Of a DNA stretch of 38,261 bases, positions 14,736-23,694 are shown in pieces; position 1 is the stretch's first letter; every line of letters starts with the position of its first letter. A model generated the notes under the pieces. It worked only from the letters and a program-made list of their open reading frames with translations, did no database searches and had not been told where the DNA came from. The DNA comes from an uncultured Acidobacteriota bacterium (lineage in GTDB: Bacteria > Acidobacteriota > Terriglobia > Bryobacterales > Bryobacteraceae): positions 1 through 38,261 of the forward strand of contig CADECY010000091.1 in NCBI GenBank assembly GCA_902825945.1, written 5' to 3'. The position numbers and the translations under genes are program-made.

Positions 14736-15416
14736 ATGAAACGCAAGTTGATTTCGCTCTCACCGGCCAAGACGCCAACGCTGAAACACAATGTAGCCGG
14801 GACGTTGACGCAGGCGATCCTGTCGGGCCGTATCAGACCCGGCGAGCGTCTCAATGAGAGCCAGCTTTCGCGCGATCTCGAAGTGAGCCGGGCGCCGATC
14901 CGCGAGGCGCTGCATCAACTGCTCGAGCAAGGCCTCGTACAGAACTCACCGCGGCGCGGCATGTTCGTGGTGGACCTCGGTGACGAGGAAGCGCTCATGA
15001 TCCGCGATGTCCGCGTGATCCTCGAAGCGGAGGCGTTCCGGATGGCGCGTCAGCATGTCCGCCGCGCCGATCTGACGCGGCTGGGCCAGATCCTCACGAA
15101 ACTCGACGGGGCTGGGCAGGCGGAGCCACTCTCGCAGGTCCGGCTGGACTATGATTTCCACCGCGCGGTGTGGAGTCACTGCGGCAACCAGTACCTCGAA
15201 AGAACATTGAATGGATTGGTGGCGCCCGTCTTCTCTCATTCCGTCATCAGGCTCGGCAGCCGCCGCGGCAAGGTTGCGATGTTGCCACACCAGCCGCTGC
15301 TCGACTACCTCGCGGGCGACTCTGCGTTCACGGCGTTCGAGGTGGTGGCGGCGCATCTGGAATACCAGCCCCCGGCCAGCGTGCAGGCACCGCCGCTCCG
15401 GTCGGGCACCGCTTGA
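14736..15416 (+). CDS. GntR-family transcriptional regulator (FadR/FCD type)
   Basis: A 226-aa regulator. The N-terminal winged helix (about residues 10-80) includes AGTLTQAILSGRIRPGERL and the recognition helix region LNESQLSRDLEVSRAPIREA. The C-terminal all-helical FCD ligand domain (about 90-210) includes DYDFHRAVWSHCGN, whose Asp/His residues can bind metal or carboxylate ligands. An upstream in-frame ATG at 14712 is part of the palindrome AATGATATCATT. I prefer 14736 because the palindrome then serves as an upstream operator. The ligand is unknown. Downstream genes (small membrane protein, HtpX) are possible targets, but the promoter for them looks separate. Confidence 0.88.
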   Translation: MKRKLISLSPAKTPTLKHNVAGTLTQAILSGRIRPGERLNESQLSRDLEVSRAPIREALHQLLEQGLVQNSPRRGMFVVDLGDEEALMIRDVRVILEAEAFRMARQHVRRADLTRLGQILTKLDGAGQAEPLSQVRLDYDFHRAVWSHCGNQYLERTLNGLVAPVFSHSVIRLGSRRGKVAMLPHQPLLDYLAGDSAFTAFEVVAAHLEYQPPASVQAPPLRSGTA

Positions 15417-15422
15417 TACAAT
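15417..15422 (+). promoter_or_regulatory. -10-like box before the small membrane protein gene
   Basis: TACAAT ends 9 nt before the ATG at 15432 and overlaps the end of the GntR stop region, predicting a very short leader. Confidence 0.35.
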
Positions 15423-15431
15423 GACAGGTCG

Positions 15432-15827
15432 ATGGGAATCGTTCGCAAGGTCGTGGAGTGGGCCGGGAATCTCTTCTCGGGTGGATTGTGCCTCATGCTG
15501 ATCGGCCTGGGCCTGGTTGGGAAGATTACGGGCACCGGTAGTTTTCAAATCGAGATGCTGCCCTGGTGGAGCGGGCAGCAACTGGTGGACATCCTGCTCT
15601 ATGCCGGGATCTTCGGCCTGATCGCGACCACGCTCGCGGCGAGCGGCAAGTTCCGCCTGCTGCTGCCGGTGTGGACATTCGCCGTGCTCGTCGCGATGGT
15701 GTGGGGTTACCTGATCTCGAACTTCAAGTACGACGGCTACGATCAGTTCCGCGAGTCGATCAACCTGATCCTGGCGCAGGTCACTACGTTCGGGGCCAGT
15801 GTGAGTCAGGCATTGCGCAAGGCGTAG
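15432..15827 (+). CDS. Small integral membrane protein, unknown function
   Basis: 131 aa with three hydrophobic segments: about residues 12-30 (NLFSGGLCLMLIGLGLVG), 50-70 (LVDILLYAGIFGLIATTLAA) and 75-95 (FRLLLPVWTFAVLVAMVWG). A polar C-terminal tail with NFKYDGYDQFRESINLI follows. I do not recognise a family. It lies 15 bp after the GntR gene and 108 bp before htpX, all on the same strand, so it could belong to an envelope-stress group with htpX. That is context only. Codon use fits its neighbours and the frame is clean, so it is very likely real. Confidence 0.75.
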   Translation: MGIVRKVVEWAGNLFSGGLCLMLIGLGLVGKITGTGSFQIEMLPWWSGQQLVDILLYAGIFGLIATTLAASGKFRLLLPVWTFAVLVAMVWGYLISNFKYDGYDQFRESINLILAQVTTFGASVSQALRKA

Positions 15828-15935
15828 CCGCTCAGCCAAGCTCCGGGCCGATACGCGAAGTATTCCGCAGTTCGGATGGTTGCATCCATCCGGCCCGTTC
15901 TCGCGTCAAAATGGATAGGTAGGAATCAACGACAC

Positions 15936-16787
15936 ATGAACGCCATCAAGACCGCTGCCTTGCTCGGGCTGATGAGCAGCATTCTTCTCCTGGGCGGACA
16001 GGCCATCGCCGGCCGCCAGGGGTTGGTGCTCGCCCTGGGCATGGCGATCGTCATGAACTTCGTCAGCTTCTTCTTCTCCGACAAGATCGCGCTCTCGATG
16101 TACCGCGCCCAGCCGGTGTCGCCGAACGAGAATCAGCACGTGTGGCGGCTGATCGGCCCCATGACCCAGCGCCTGTGCCAGCGAATGGGCCTGCCGATGC
16201 CGAAATTGTGGCTGGTTCCGGACCATTCGCCGAACGCGTTCGCCACGGGCCGCGGACCATCGAGCGCATCGGTGGCCGTCACCGCGGGCATCCTCGAACT
16301 GATGGATGAGCGCGAGATCGAAGGAGTGATCGCGCACGAGCTCGGACACATCCTCAACCGCGATATCCTGATCAGCTCGATCGCCGCCATGATCGGCTCG
16401 GCGATCTCGAGCATCGCGCAGTTCGGCTACTTTTTCGGCGCCGCGCGTCACTCCGACGACGAAGAGGGCGGCGGTGCGAACCCGGTGTTCGGACTGCTCA
16501 TGATGATCGTGGCGCCGATCGCCGCAATGGTGATTCAGATGGCCATCTCGCGCACACGCGAGTACGGCGCCGACGCGGCGGCGGCCAAGTACACGGGTTC
16601 GCCCAACGGGCTGATCTCCGGGCTCCAGAAGCTCGAAGGCTGGAGCCATCGCATCCCGATGGACGCCAGCCCCTCGACGGCGCACATGATGATCATCGCG
16701 CCACTTACCGGCGGAGGCCTGATGAGCTTGTTCTCCACGCACCCGAAGACCGAGGACCGGATCGCGGCCTTGCGGCGTCTGGCGTGA
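15936..16787 (+). CDS. htpX: Protease HtpX, membrane zinc metalloprotease
   Basis: A 283-aa M48B protease that degrades misfolded membrane proteins from the cytoplasmic face. Transmembrane segments are at about 5-22 and 30-48 near the N-terminus, with two more at about 145-165 and 187-203. The zinc motif HELGH occupies residues 134-138, and the third ligand is Glu209 in SRTREYGAD. The terminal FSTHPKTEDRIAAL is typical. The start at 15936 follows a weak AGGAAT-type ribosome site, and the reading frame extends upstream without homology. The stop overlaps the RlmI-type gene start by 4 nt (GTGA), so the two are coupled. Length matches the family. Confidence 0.95.
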   Translation: MNAIKTAALLGLMSSILLLGGQAIAGRQGLVLALGMAIVMNFVSFFFSDKIALSMYRAQPVSPNENQHVWRLIGPMTQRLCQRMGLPMPKLWLVPDHSPNAFATGRGPSSASVAVTAGILELMDEREIEGVIAHELGHILNRDILISSIAAMIGSAISSIAQFGYFFGAARHSDDEEGGGANPVFGLLMMIVAPIAAMVIQMAISRTREYGADAAAAKYTGSPNGLISGLQKLEGWSHRIPMDASPSTAHMMIIAPLTGGGLMSLFSTHPKTEDRIAALRRLA

Positions 16788-17959
16788 CGCCGGGCACGTC
16801 GAAGGTAACCGTCAACCGGAAGGCGGCCGACCGCGCCGCAAGCGGACATCCCTGGATCTTTCGCAGCGACGTGACTTCGGACGGCGGGGCCCAACCGGGC
16901 TCAGCGGTACATGTCGTCGACATGCGGGGACGAACGCTCGGCACCGCGCACTTCAGTTCCACCTCGAACATCACGCTCCGGCTGCTCTCGGATCGCCTGG
17001 AACCGCTCGACCGCGCATTCTTCGAATCGCGCATCGCGGCATCGGCGGCTCATCGCATACGAGTGGTGCGCGATTCGGATGCCTTCCGGATGGTGTTCGG
17101 AGAGGCGGACCGTCTACCGGGGCTGGTGATCGATCGCTATGCGGACACGGCGGTGGTGCAGACGCTCAGTCAGGGGATGGATGCGCAAATCGAGATGATC
17201 GCCGACATCCTGATCGAGACGTACGGAGTACGGGCCGTGGTGGCGAGAAACGATGTCGCCGTGCGCAAGCATGAGAATCTGCCGCTCGAAAAGCGCCTGG
17301 TACGAGGTGAAGCGAGCGGGCCGGCGCGGATCACGATGAACGGCTATCGCTGGCACGTGGATCCGCTCGAGGGGCAGAAGACCGGGATCTTCCTCGATCA
17401 GCGCGAGAACTATGTGGCGGCCGCGAACTGGGCCCGCGGGCGCGTGCTCGACTGCTTCACGTGCACGGGCGGATTCGGGTTGCACATGGCCCGCCAGTGC
17501 GATTCGGTGGAACTGGTGGATTCGAGCGCCACCGCGCTCGAAACGGCTCGACACAACGCCGCGGAGAACTCGATCCCGAACGCCGCCTTCCGCCAAGCCG
17601 ATGTGTTCGACCTGCTGGCGGGATATTCATCGGCGCGCCGGAGCTTCGAAACCGTTGTTCTCGATCCGCCCGCGTTCGCCAAGGACCGGCGCTCGATCGA
17701 GCAGGCCCTCGAGGGCTACCGTGAAATCAACCGGAGAGCGCTCCGCCTGCTCTCGCCGGGCGGAATCCTGGTCACCTGTTCCTGCTCGCATCATGTCTCC
17801 GAACAGGCATTGCTCGAGGTGGCGGCGCGGGCCTCGCTCGACGCCGGGCGCCCGCTTCGAGTGCTCGAGCGGCGGTTCCAGGCGCTCGACCATCCGATTC
17901 TGCTTACCGTACCCGAGACGCAGTACCTGAAGTGCCTGATCGTTCAGGCGAGCAACTGA
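16784..17959 (+). CDS. rlmI: Class I SAM-dependent rRNA methyltransferase, RlmI/RlmL-like (23S rRNA m5C)
   Basis: A 391-aa enzyme expected to methylate a cytosine of 23S rRNA (C1962 in E. coli for RlmI). An N-terminal PUA domain (about 1-80; ASGHPWIFRSDV) precedes a central RlmI-like strand region and a Rossmann methyltransferase domain. SAM motif I is LDCFTCTGGFGLHMA near 221-235, the catalytic-type motif is LDPPAFAKDR near 291-300, and CSCSHH near 331-336 carries the conserved cysteines. It starts with GTG overlapping the htpX stop. It overlaps the end of the convergent HD-GYP gene by 16 bp. Other m5C targets are possible, so the symbol is by family resemblance. Confidence 0.9.
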   Translation: MTPGTSKVTVNRKAADRAASGHPWIFRSDVTSDGGAQPGSAVHVVDMRGRTLGTAHFSSTSNITLRLLSDRLEPLDRAFFESRIAASAAHRIRVVRDSDAFRMVFGEADRLPGLVIDRYADTAVVQTLSQGMDAQIEMIADILIETYGVRAVVARNDVAVRKHENLPLEKRLVRGEASGPARITMNGYRWHVDPLEGQKTGIFLDQRENYVAAANWARGRVLDCFTCTGGFGLHMARQCDSVELVDSSATALETARHNAAENSIPNAAFRQADVFDLLAGYSSARRSFETVVLDPPAFAKDRRSIEQALEGYREINRRALRLLSPGGILVTCSCSHHVSEQALLEVAARASLDAGRPLRVLERRFQALDHPILLTVPETQYLKCLIVQASN

Positions 17960-19599
17960 GCCGGAATCTCGGTATCACGTTCTGACTTCGCTTCGGCCGG
18001 GAACAGGTCAACGAAGATCTTGACCACTTCCGGATCGAATTGGGTTCCCGAATTTTCCCGCAGGATCCGGAGCGCCCGATCATGCTCCATCGCCTTGCGG
18101 TAGGTGCGGTGCGACGTCATGGCGTCGTAGGCGTCCGCGACATGCACGATCCGGGCGCTCAATGGGATGTCCTTGCCGCGCATTCCGTAGGGATATCCGG
18201 TGCCGTCGTGGTTTTCGTGATGGAACTCGATCACCGGGAGGTATGGCTCAAAGCCGCCGACGCGCTTGAGCATCCGCTTTCCGATCTGGGGATGCGCCTT
18301 GATGATCTCGAACTCCTCATCCGTCAGCCGGCCGGGCTTCTGCAGCACGGCGTCGGGGATGCCGATCTTGCCGATATCGTGCAAGCGGGCTCCGGTCTCG
18401 ATCACGTCGAGGTCGCGTTCGTCGAGCCCCATTTTGTCACCGACGGCGCGCGAATAGTGCGCCACCCGGAGGCTGTGGCCCGCCGTATAGGGATCGCGCG
18501 CGTCGAGCGTGCGAGCCATGCTCTCGGCGAATTCGCGATAGGCCTTGTCGAGTTGTTTCTGCTTACCCGCGATCGACTCGGCGGCATGATTGAAGGCTTC
18601 CGCCAACTGGTCCACTTCCATGGTTCCCCAGCGGGTTTGGAGGCCGCCTCGAAGCTCGCCAGTCTGCTGAGCGTGACGAAGCGTATCGAGCAGCCCGGCC
18701 AGTGGTCTTGCGACCGACTGCGACCCGAGCAGCGACAGCACGAAGACGAGCGCGAGAGTCGCTGACGCGACCATCGTGAAGACCTCGAGTACAGCGTGCA
18801 GAAACCGTTGACTGGCGCGATCGAGCGACTGGAGGCTAATCAGACGGTAGCGCGACTTGGCGCCGCCATTGATCGACGTCGCCAGGTAGATGTCATCATC
18901 GACCCTGATTTCGCAGTCGCTGTCGGTGGAACACTTCTCCTTGACCTGGCTCTCGATCTCGGCGGGAGAGACGCCGGCCAAACTCGACTGAACCACGTGT
19001 CCATCGCGCAACAGCACCGAGTGGCCGACCCCACTCCAATTGCGTGCTTCGAACCTCTCGCCGACGCTGAGATAACCGACCTGCACGGAGTCCACGTGGA
19101 GCGGCACCGTGGTGAGCTGATAGACCCCGCGCTCGAGATCGACCATCTCGCGGTCTTCGCCGCTGAGAACCTGGGGAAGGAAGGCTCCCCGCAAGGCCTT
19201 CTCGCCATCGGGGAGGCGCTGGAGCCCCGCCAGAGGGCGCTTCCCGGTGTCGGACACGATCATCGAATCGAAGCCGAGGCTGCGGTTGAGATCGAAAAGC
19301 TGATGCTCGAGGGTCTTCTGCGCCTGCGGCGGGACCGGCCCTCCGCCCTTCAGAACCGTCAGCCCGGCACGGAGCACGGCATGATCGCGCAGGCTGGTCA
19401 GCAGTTTCAGGATGCGCGCTTCCGGCTTCGATCGCGCGGCCTCGATGGCCTGCTGATTCTCATGAAACGTCTCCCGGAGACCTGCCTTGACCAGATCCGC
19501 CACCGCGGCGCGGATCGCGAAAAAGCTCACCAGAAGGGCCCCGCAGACCGGAACAAATGCGATTAGCATTGTTCGCAGGGCCAAAGGGAGGGATCTCAT
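17944..19599 (-). CDS. Membrane sensor with HAMP-like linker and HD-GYP cyclic-di-GMP phosphodiesterase domain
   Basis: 551 aa. A transmembrane helix at about 10-30 is followed by an extracytoplasmic sensor region (about 32-270) of the CACHE-like type, a second helix at about 272-295 (FTMVASATLALVFVLSLLGS) and a HAMP-like segment ending in a coiled coil (about 300-360). The HD-GYP domain spans about 365-535: GHSLRVAHYSRAVG, ARLHDIGKIG with the HD pair, HHENHDGTGYPYG with GYP, and VHVADAYDAMTSHRTYR. It should hydrolyse cyclic-di-GMP to GMP in response to an external signal. No GGDEF partner is nearby. Its leader AGGCGTTTC before ATG is shared with the permease gene at 28083. Confidence 0.92.
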   Translation of the reverse strand: MRSLPLALRTMLIAFVPVCGALLVSFFAIRAAVADLVKAGLRETFHENQQAIEAARSKPEARILKLLTSLRDHAVLRAGLTVLKGGGPVPPQAQKTLEHQLFDLNRSLGFDSMIVSDTGKRPLAGLQRLPDGEKALRGAFLPQVLSGEDREMVDLERGVYQLTTVPLHVDSVQVGYLSVGERFEARNWSGVGHSVLLRDGHVVQSSLAGVSPAEIESQVKEKCSTDSDCEIRVDDDIYLATSINGGAKSRYRLISLQSLDRASQRFLHAVLEVFTMVASATLALVFVLSLLGSQSVARPLAGLLDTLRHAQQTGELRGGLQTRWGTMEVDQLAEAFNHAAESIAGKQKQLDKAYREFAESMARTLDARDPYTAGHSLRVAHYSRAVGDKMGLDERDLDVIETGARLHDIGKIGIPDAVLQKPGRLTDEEFEIIKAHPQIGKRMLKRVGGFEPYLPVIEFHHENHDGTGYPYGMRGKDIPLSARIVHVADAYDAMTSHRTYRKAMEHDRALRILRENSGTQFDPEVVKIFVDLFPAEAKSERDTEIPAQLLA

Positions 19600-19717
19600 G
19601 AAACGCCTATCTCAGGTGTTTCATCGGCGAAACGGGCAGCTTTCTGTACCCCTTGGCGACGATGAGGGTACTCGACCCGAGAAGGTCTTACCCACCAACA
19701 CCTTAGCCCCCCGGCGG

Positions 19718-19723
19718 TAAAAT
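19718..19723 (+). promoter_or_regulatory. -10-like box that sets the DUF1549/DUF1553 gene start
   Basis: TAAAAT (19718-19723) ends 7 nt before the ATG at 19731. It overlaps the alternative ATG at 19722, which argues for 19731 as the real start. Confidence 0.4.
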
Positions 19724-19730
19724 GAAGTTG

Positions 19731-21947
19731 ATGCCCTTGCGCGCGACTCTGCTTCTGGCTGGCCTGCCTCTGGCTGCCCAAACCATCGACTACGCCCGCC
19801 AAATCCACCCGATCCTGCTCGCCCGCTGCACCGCGTGCCACAACTCAGCGACACCGCAGGGAGGGGTGGAACTGACCACCTACGCGGGCGTGGTGAAGAC
19901 GGTGACACCTGGCAGGAGCGCGGCCAGCAATCTCATGGCCCGCGTTACCGGTGACAAGCAGCCCCGCATGCCGATGGGCGGCTCCGCGCTGGCTGATGCC
20001 GAGATCGCCCAACTCCGGCTCTGGATCGACCAGGGCGCGCAAGGACCGAAGGCCGGCGAGCTTTCCAGTTGGAAGCCAACACTCTCGTTAACCAAACCCA
20101 CTCTTCCCGAATCAGCTGAAGGGCACCCCGTGGACAGGATCGTATTCGAGTACTTCCGCAAGAAGGGTGTCAGGCCGCCGGCAGAGGCAAGTACAGTGAT
20201 GCAGGCCCGCCGTGCCCACCTCGACCTGTGGGGATTGCTCCCTCCACCCGGCGCGCAGGCCGATCTGGACCGGCTGCTCGCCAACCGCCGCAACTATTCG
20301 GATCATTGGATCAGTTTCTGGAATGACTTACTCCGAAACGACGAGGGAGTGGTTTACCACGGTGAACGGAAATCGATCACGCCGTGGCTGCGCAAGGCAC
20401 TCGAGGACAATCTCCCCTACGACCTATTCGTGCAGGCACTTCTGAATCCCACGGACAAGGCGGATCCGGACGGATTTCTGACGGGAGTCAATTGGCGCGG
20501 CGACGTCTCCGCCAGTCAGATCCCGGTCATGCAGGCCGCGCAGAACTCGGCGCAGGTGTTTCTCGGCGTCAACCTCAAATGCAACTCCTGCCACGATAGT
20601 TTCATCAGCCGCTGGAAGCTGAAGGATGCTTACGGACTTGCCGCCTTCTTTGCCACCGAACCGCTGAAGATCCACCGGTGCGACATTCCGACAGGTGAGT
20701 TCGCGGAAACGAAGTTCCTCTATCCGGAACTGGGCTCCGTCGAGCCCAACGCTTCGCCCGCCGAAAAGAGGGCTGCCGCGGCGCGGCTGTTTACCATGCG
20801 CGAAAACGGCCGCCTTCCGCGCACGCTCGTTAATCGAGTCTGGAAGCAGCTTTTCGGACGCGGACTCGTGGAACCAGTCGACGACATGGACGCCGAACCC
20901 TGGTCACCAGAACTGCTCGACTGGCTGGCCGCCGATTTCGCCGAGCATCGCTACGATATCCAGTATCTTCTGCGCACGATCATGTCGTCTCGCACCTATC
21001 GCCTCGCTTCCACCAATGAGGCTGCATCGGTGCCCTACGTCTTCAGGGGTCCGTTGCCAAGGCGGCTTTCCGCCGAGCAGTTCGGCGACGCGGTCTCGGC
21101 ACTGACTGGCGAATGGCGGCAAATCGAGCCCAAGGTTCCCGGCGCGGCACGCATTGCGCGGGACTGGCAGATGAAGTCGACGCCGCTCGGGCGCGCTCTC
21201 GGACGTCCGATTCGCGATCAGGTTTTCACCGAGCGGCAGACGCTGCCGACCACCTTCGATGCACTCGAACTCGTGAACGGCGCGACGCTCGCCAACGTTC
21301 TCCGCCGTGGCGCGCAACGGCTCACGGGCGAACTGCGGGAGGCCCCCGCGAGCCTGTTCGATTCCGGAATCATCGGCAACCAGAAGGTGAAGGTGGATGT
21401 CGACGTCGCTGGCGTCGAGAAGTTATTCCTCGTGTTGCAGAACGTCGATTCCTATGACGCGAACCGCGTGCTCGCCGGCTGGTCGGCCGCGGTGTTGACA
21501 GGTCCGAACGGCGACGTGCCACTCGCCGATTTGCTCGGCGCCAAGACCGAGCTGCGCACCTTCAAAGGTGACAAGGAGCCCACCGCCACCGTGCCCGTGA
21601 AGACTCCACAAACACTTGCGGTCGATCTTTCCGGGCGCGGATTCACCCGGTTCCTCGCGTTCGTGGGCGCCGACGAATCGAGCCTCCAATCCGACATCAA
21701 CCCGCGAATCCGTTTCTTCGTCTTTCCCGCGCAACCCGCCGACGGGCGCTACTATCGAGTCGAAGGCGACCCGCCCGTTCCGTTGCCACGCGCCGAACGC
21801 GACAAGACGCTGCTCGCCGACCGGATCTATCGCCAGGCGCTCGGGCGCGGGATCACTCCGGCCGAGGCGAGGATCGCCGCCGAGATGAACGCCGAGGATC
21901 TGTTGTGGTCCGTTCTGCTGTCCCCTGAATTCCAGTACATCCGATGA
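19731..21947 (+). CDS. Secreted Planctomycete-type cytochrome c protein with DUF1549 and DUF1553 domains
   Basis: 738 aa. MPLRATLLLAGLPLAAQ is a signal peptide. The PSCyt1 domain follows, with a haem motif in LARCTACHNS (near residue 32) and GGSALADAEIAQLRLWIDQG. DUF1549 spans about 125-330 and contains a second CxxCH-type site, LKCNSCHDS near 284. DUF1553 follows (RLPRTLVNRVWKQLFGRGLV, then SPELLDWLAADFAEHRYDI and RTIMSSRTYRLAS). The C-terminal half is strand-rich (VDVDVAGVEKLFLVLQN), like an NPCBM-type carbohydrate-binding fold. It is coupled to the DUF1501 gene by a 4-nt overlap. This pair is widespread in Planctomycetes and Acidobacteria, probably in extracellular polysaccharide oxidation; the reaction is unproven. 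Confidence 0.9.
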   Translation: MPLRATLLLAGLPLAAQTIDYARQIHPILLARCTACHNSATPQGGVELTTYAGVVKTVTPGRSAASNLMARVTGDKQPRMPMGGSALADAEIAQLRLWIDQGAQGPKAGELSSWKPTLSLTKPTLPESAEGHPVDRIVFEYFRKKGVRPPAEASTVMQARRAHLDLWGLLPPPGAQADLDRLLANRRNYSDHWISFWNDLLRNDEGVVYHGERKSITPWLRKALEDNLPYDLFVQALLNPTDKADPDGFLTGVNWRGDVSASQIPVMQAAQNSAQVFLGVNLKCNSCHDSFISRWKLKDAYGLAAFFATEPLKIHRCDIPTGEFAETKFLYPELGSVEPNASPAEKRAAAARLFTMRENGRLPRTLVNRVWKQLFGRGLVEPVDDMDAEPWSPELLDWLAADFAEHRYDIQYLLRTIMSSRTYRLASTNEAASVPYVFRGPLPRRLSAEQFGDAVSALTGEWRQIEPKVPGAARIARDWQMKSTPLGRALGRPIRDQVFTERQTLPTTFDALELVNGATLANVLRRGAQRLTGELREAPASLFDSGIIGNQKVKVDVDVAGVEKLFLVLQNVDSYDANRVLAGWSAAVLTGPNGDVPLADLLGAKTELRTFKGDKEPTATVPVKTPQTLAVDLSGRGFTRFLAFVGADESSLQSDINPRIRFFVFPAQPADGRYYRVEGDPPVPLPRAERDKTLLADRIYRQALGRGITPAEARIAAEMNAEDLLWSVLLSPEFQYIR

Positions 21948-23332
21948 TCGCCATGAATACGAATCGACGCGAATTCCTCACCGCCGCTCTCGCCGCTCCG
22001 TTCGCGGCACGTGCCGCCAAGCCCGAACCGAAGGCCGACACACTGATCCTGTTGTGGATGGCCGGCGGAATGGCGCAAACCGAAACGTTCGACCCCAAGT
22101 GGCACACTCCGTTCGAACCCGGTATCGATCCGAATCGCGTGCTCTCGACGTTTCCGGCGATCGACACAGTTGTCGACAACATCAAACTCTCGAAGGGCCT
22201 CGAGAAGATCGCGAAGGTGATGGACCGCGGCACGCTGATCCGCACCTATCAGGCGGGCGACCTCGGACACATCCTGCACTCACGGCACCAGTATCATTGG
22301 CACACCGGATACGCGCCGCCTCAGTCGGTTGCGGCGCCGCACATGGGCGCGTGGATTTCGCGGACGCTCGGACCGCGGCATCCGGATGTTCCGGCGTTCA
22401 TCGATGTCGGGCAGAGTCTCGAAATCGGCGCGGAATCAGATTCGCTCAAGGCATTCCACACGGCGGGATTTCTCGGCACTGAGTACGGTCCGTTCTTCGT
22501 GAGCAATCCGATGGATGCGGCGTCGAGCGTGCGTCCGCCCGAGCACATCTCGCATGAGCGGTTCGAGAAGCGATACGAGCGGTACAAGAAGCTGATCGAG
22601 GCGAGTCCGGCGCTGCACGAGGCGACGAGTGTCCAGCAGGAATCGCTACGCAAGGCGGTCGACAACGCACACCGGTTGCTGAATTCGCCCGGCGCAAAGG
22701 CGTTCGATCTCACGCTCGAACCGCGCGAGTCGGCGGCGAAATACGGTGACACGCGCTTCGGTCAAGGCTGCCTGCTCGCGCGCCGTCTCACCGAAGCGGG
22801 CGCTCGCTTCATCGAAGTGACCACCGAGTACATTCCGTTCCGCTTCTGGGACACGCACGAAAACGGCCACACCCGGGCGCGCGACCAGAAAGAGATGATC
22901 GACGGACCGATCTCGCAACTGGTACTCGACCTCGAAGCGCGCGGACTTCTGAACCGCACGCTGATCGTGGTGGCAAGCGAGTTCGGCCGCGACATGATGC
23001 AGGAAGGCAAGCCCGATCGTCCGGTGAAGGATCAGGTGAAAGTGCCTGACCGCATCACCGAGATCAAACAATACGGCATGCATCGACACTTTACCGAAGC
23101 CGGTTCGGTTCTACTGTTCGGCGGAGGTGTCAAGAAGGGCCATCTGTACGGCACCACGGCGGACGAGCGCCCGTGCAAGGTGGTCGACAAGCCGGTGCGG
23201 ATCGAGGATCTGCACGCGACGATCTATCATGCGATGGGGATCGCGCCGAATCACGGGTACGAGATCGAGAAGCGCCCGTTCTATGTGACTCGTGATGGGT
23301 TGGGGAAGCCGGTGCTCGACGTGTTCGCGTGA
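21944..23332 (+). CDS. DUF1501 domain protein (Tat-exported, sulfatase-like fold)
   Basis: 462 aa. The N-terminus MNTNRREFLTAALAAPFAA (from the second ATG at 21953) has a Tat-like RR motif. The first ATG at 21944 overlaps the stop of the upstream gene and adds three residues. DUF1501 hallmarks are LILLWMAGGMAQTETFDPK, LSKGLEKIAKVMDRGTLIR, GQGCLLARRLTEAGARFIEV and NRTLIVVASEFGRDM. The family shares the alkaline phosphatase/sulfatase fold and is almost always paired with a DUF1549/DUF1553 protein, as here. Function is uncertain; a partner enzyme for extracellular glycan breakdown is likely. The operon ends 32 bp before a toxin-antitoxin-type locus. Confidence 0.92.
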   Translation: MIAMNTNRREFLTAALAAPFAARAAKPEPKADTLILLWMAGGMAQTETFDPKWHTPFEPGIDPNRVLSTFPAIDTVVDNIKLSKGLEKIAKVMDRGTLIRTYQAGDLGHILHSRHQYHWHTGYAPPQSVAAPHMGAWISRTLGPRHPDVPAFIDVGQSLEIGAESDSLKAFHTAGFLGTEYGPFFVSNPMDAASSVRPPEHISHERFEKRYERYKKLIEASPALHEATSVQQESLRKAVDNAHRLLNSPGAKAFDLTLEPRESAAKYGDTRFGQGCLLARRLTEAGARFIEVTTEYIPFRFWDTHENGHTRARDQKEMIDGPISQLVLDLEARGLLNRTLIVVASEFGRDMMQEGKPDRPVKDQVKVPDRITEIKQYGMHRHFTEAGSVLLFGGGVKKGHLYGTTADERPCKVVDKPVRIEDLHATIYHAMGIAPNHGYEIEKRPFYVTRDGLGKPVLDVFA

Positions 23333-23364
23333 GTGGCGGTGGATTTGCGTCACAATAGAAACGA

Positions 23365-23694
23365 ATGGCGGCACTCACAGAGATCCAAGCCCTACTCTCC
23401 ACGCTGTCGCGAGGGGAGAAGGCACAGGTTCTTCAATGGGTGGTTCAAGATCTCGGTGACGGTCATCCGGGCATCGATTCCAGGCCCGGCGTATGCGGAG
23501 GGGAGCCGTGTGTGGTGCGGACCCGTATCCCGGTTTGGCTCTTGGAGCAGGCGCGGCGCCTCGGTTCCACCGAACCTGAGTTGCTCGAGTCCTATCCATC
23601 GCTCCGCGCCGAGGACTTGGTCAATGCCTGGGCCTATGTTCGCGGTCATCCAGCGGAGATCGACGCCCAAATCCTGGAGAACGAATCGGCCTAA
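23365..23694 (+). CDS. DUF433-family antitoxin
   Basis: A 109-aa protein. The second half is DUF433, a small HTH-like antitoxin domain: HPGIDSRPGVCGGEPCVVRT, then RIPVWLLEQARRLGSTEPEL and SYPSLRAEDLVNAWAYVRGH. The N-terminal 35 residues (TEIQALLSTLSRGEKAQVLQ) form a helical head found in some members. It stands immediately upstream of a DUF5615 PIN-like toxin frame (stop and start overlap as TAATG), the usual type II toxin-antitoxin order. The antitoxin frame is intact while the toxin is frameshifted. A CACAAT hexamer ends 8 nt before the ATG. Confidence in the family is high. Confidence 0.88.
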   Translation: MAALTEIQALLSTLSRGEKAQVLQWVVQDLGDGHPGIDSRPGVCGGEPCVVRTRIPVWLLEQARRLGSTEPELLESYPSLRAEDLVNAWAYVRGHPAEIDAQILENESA

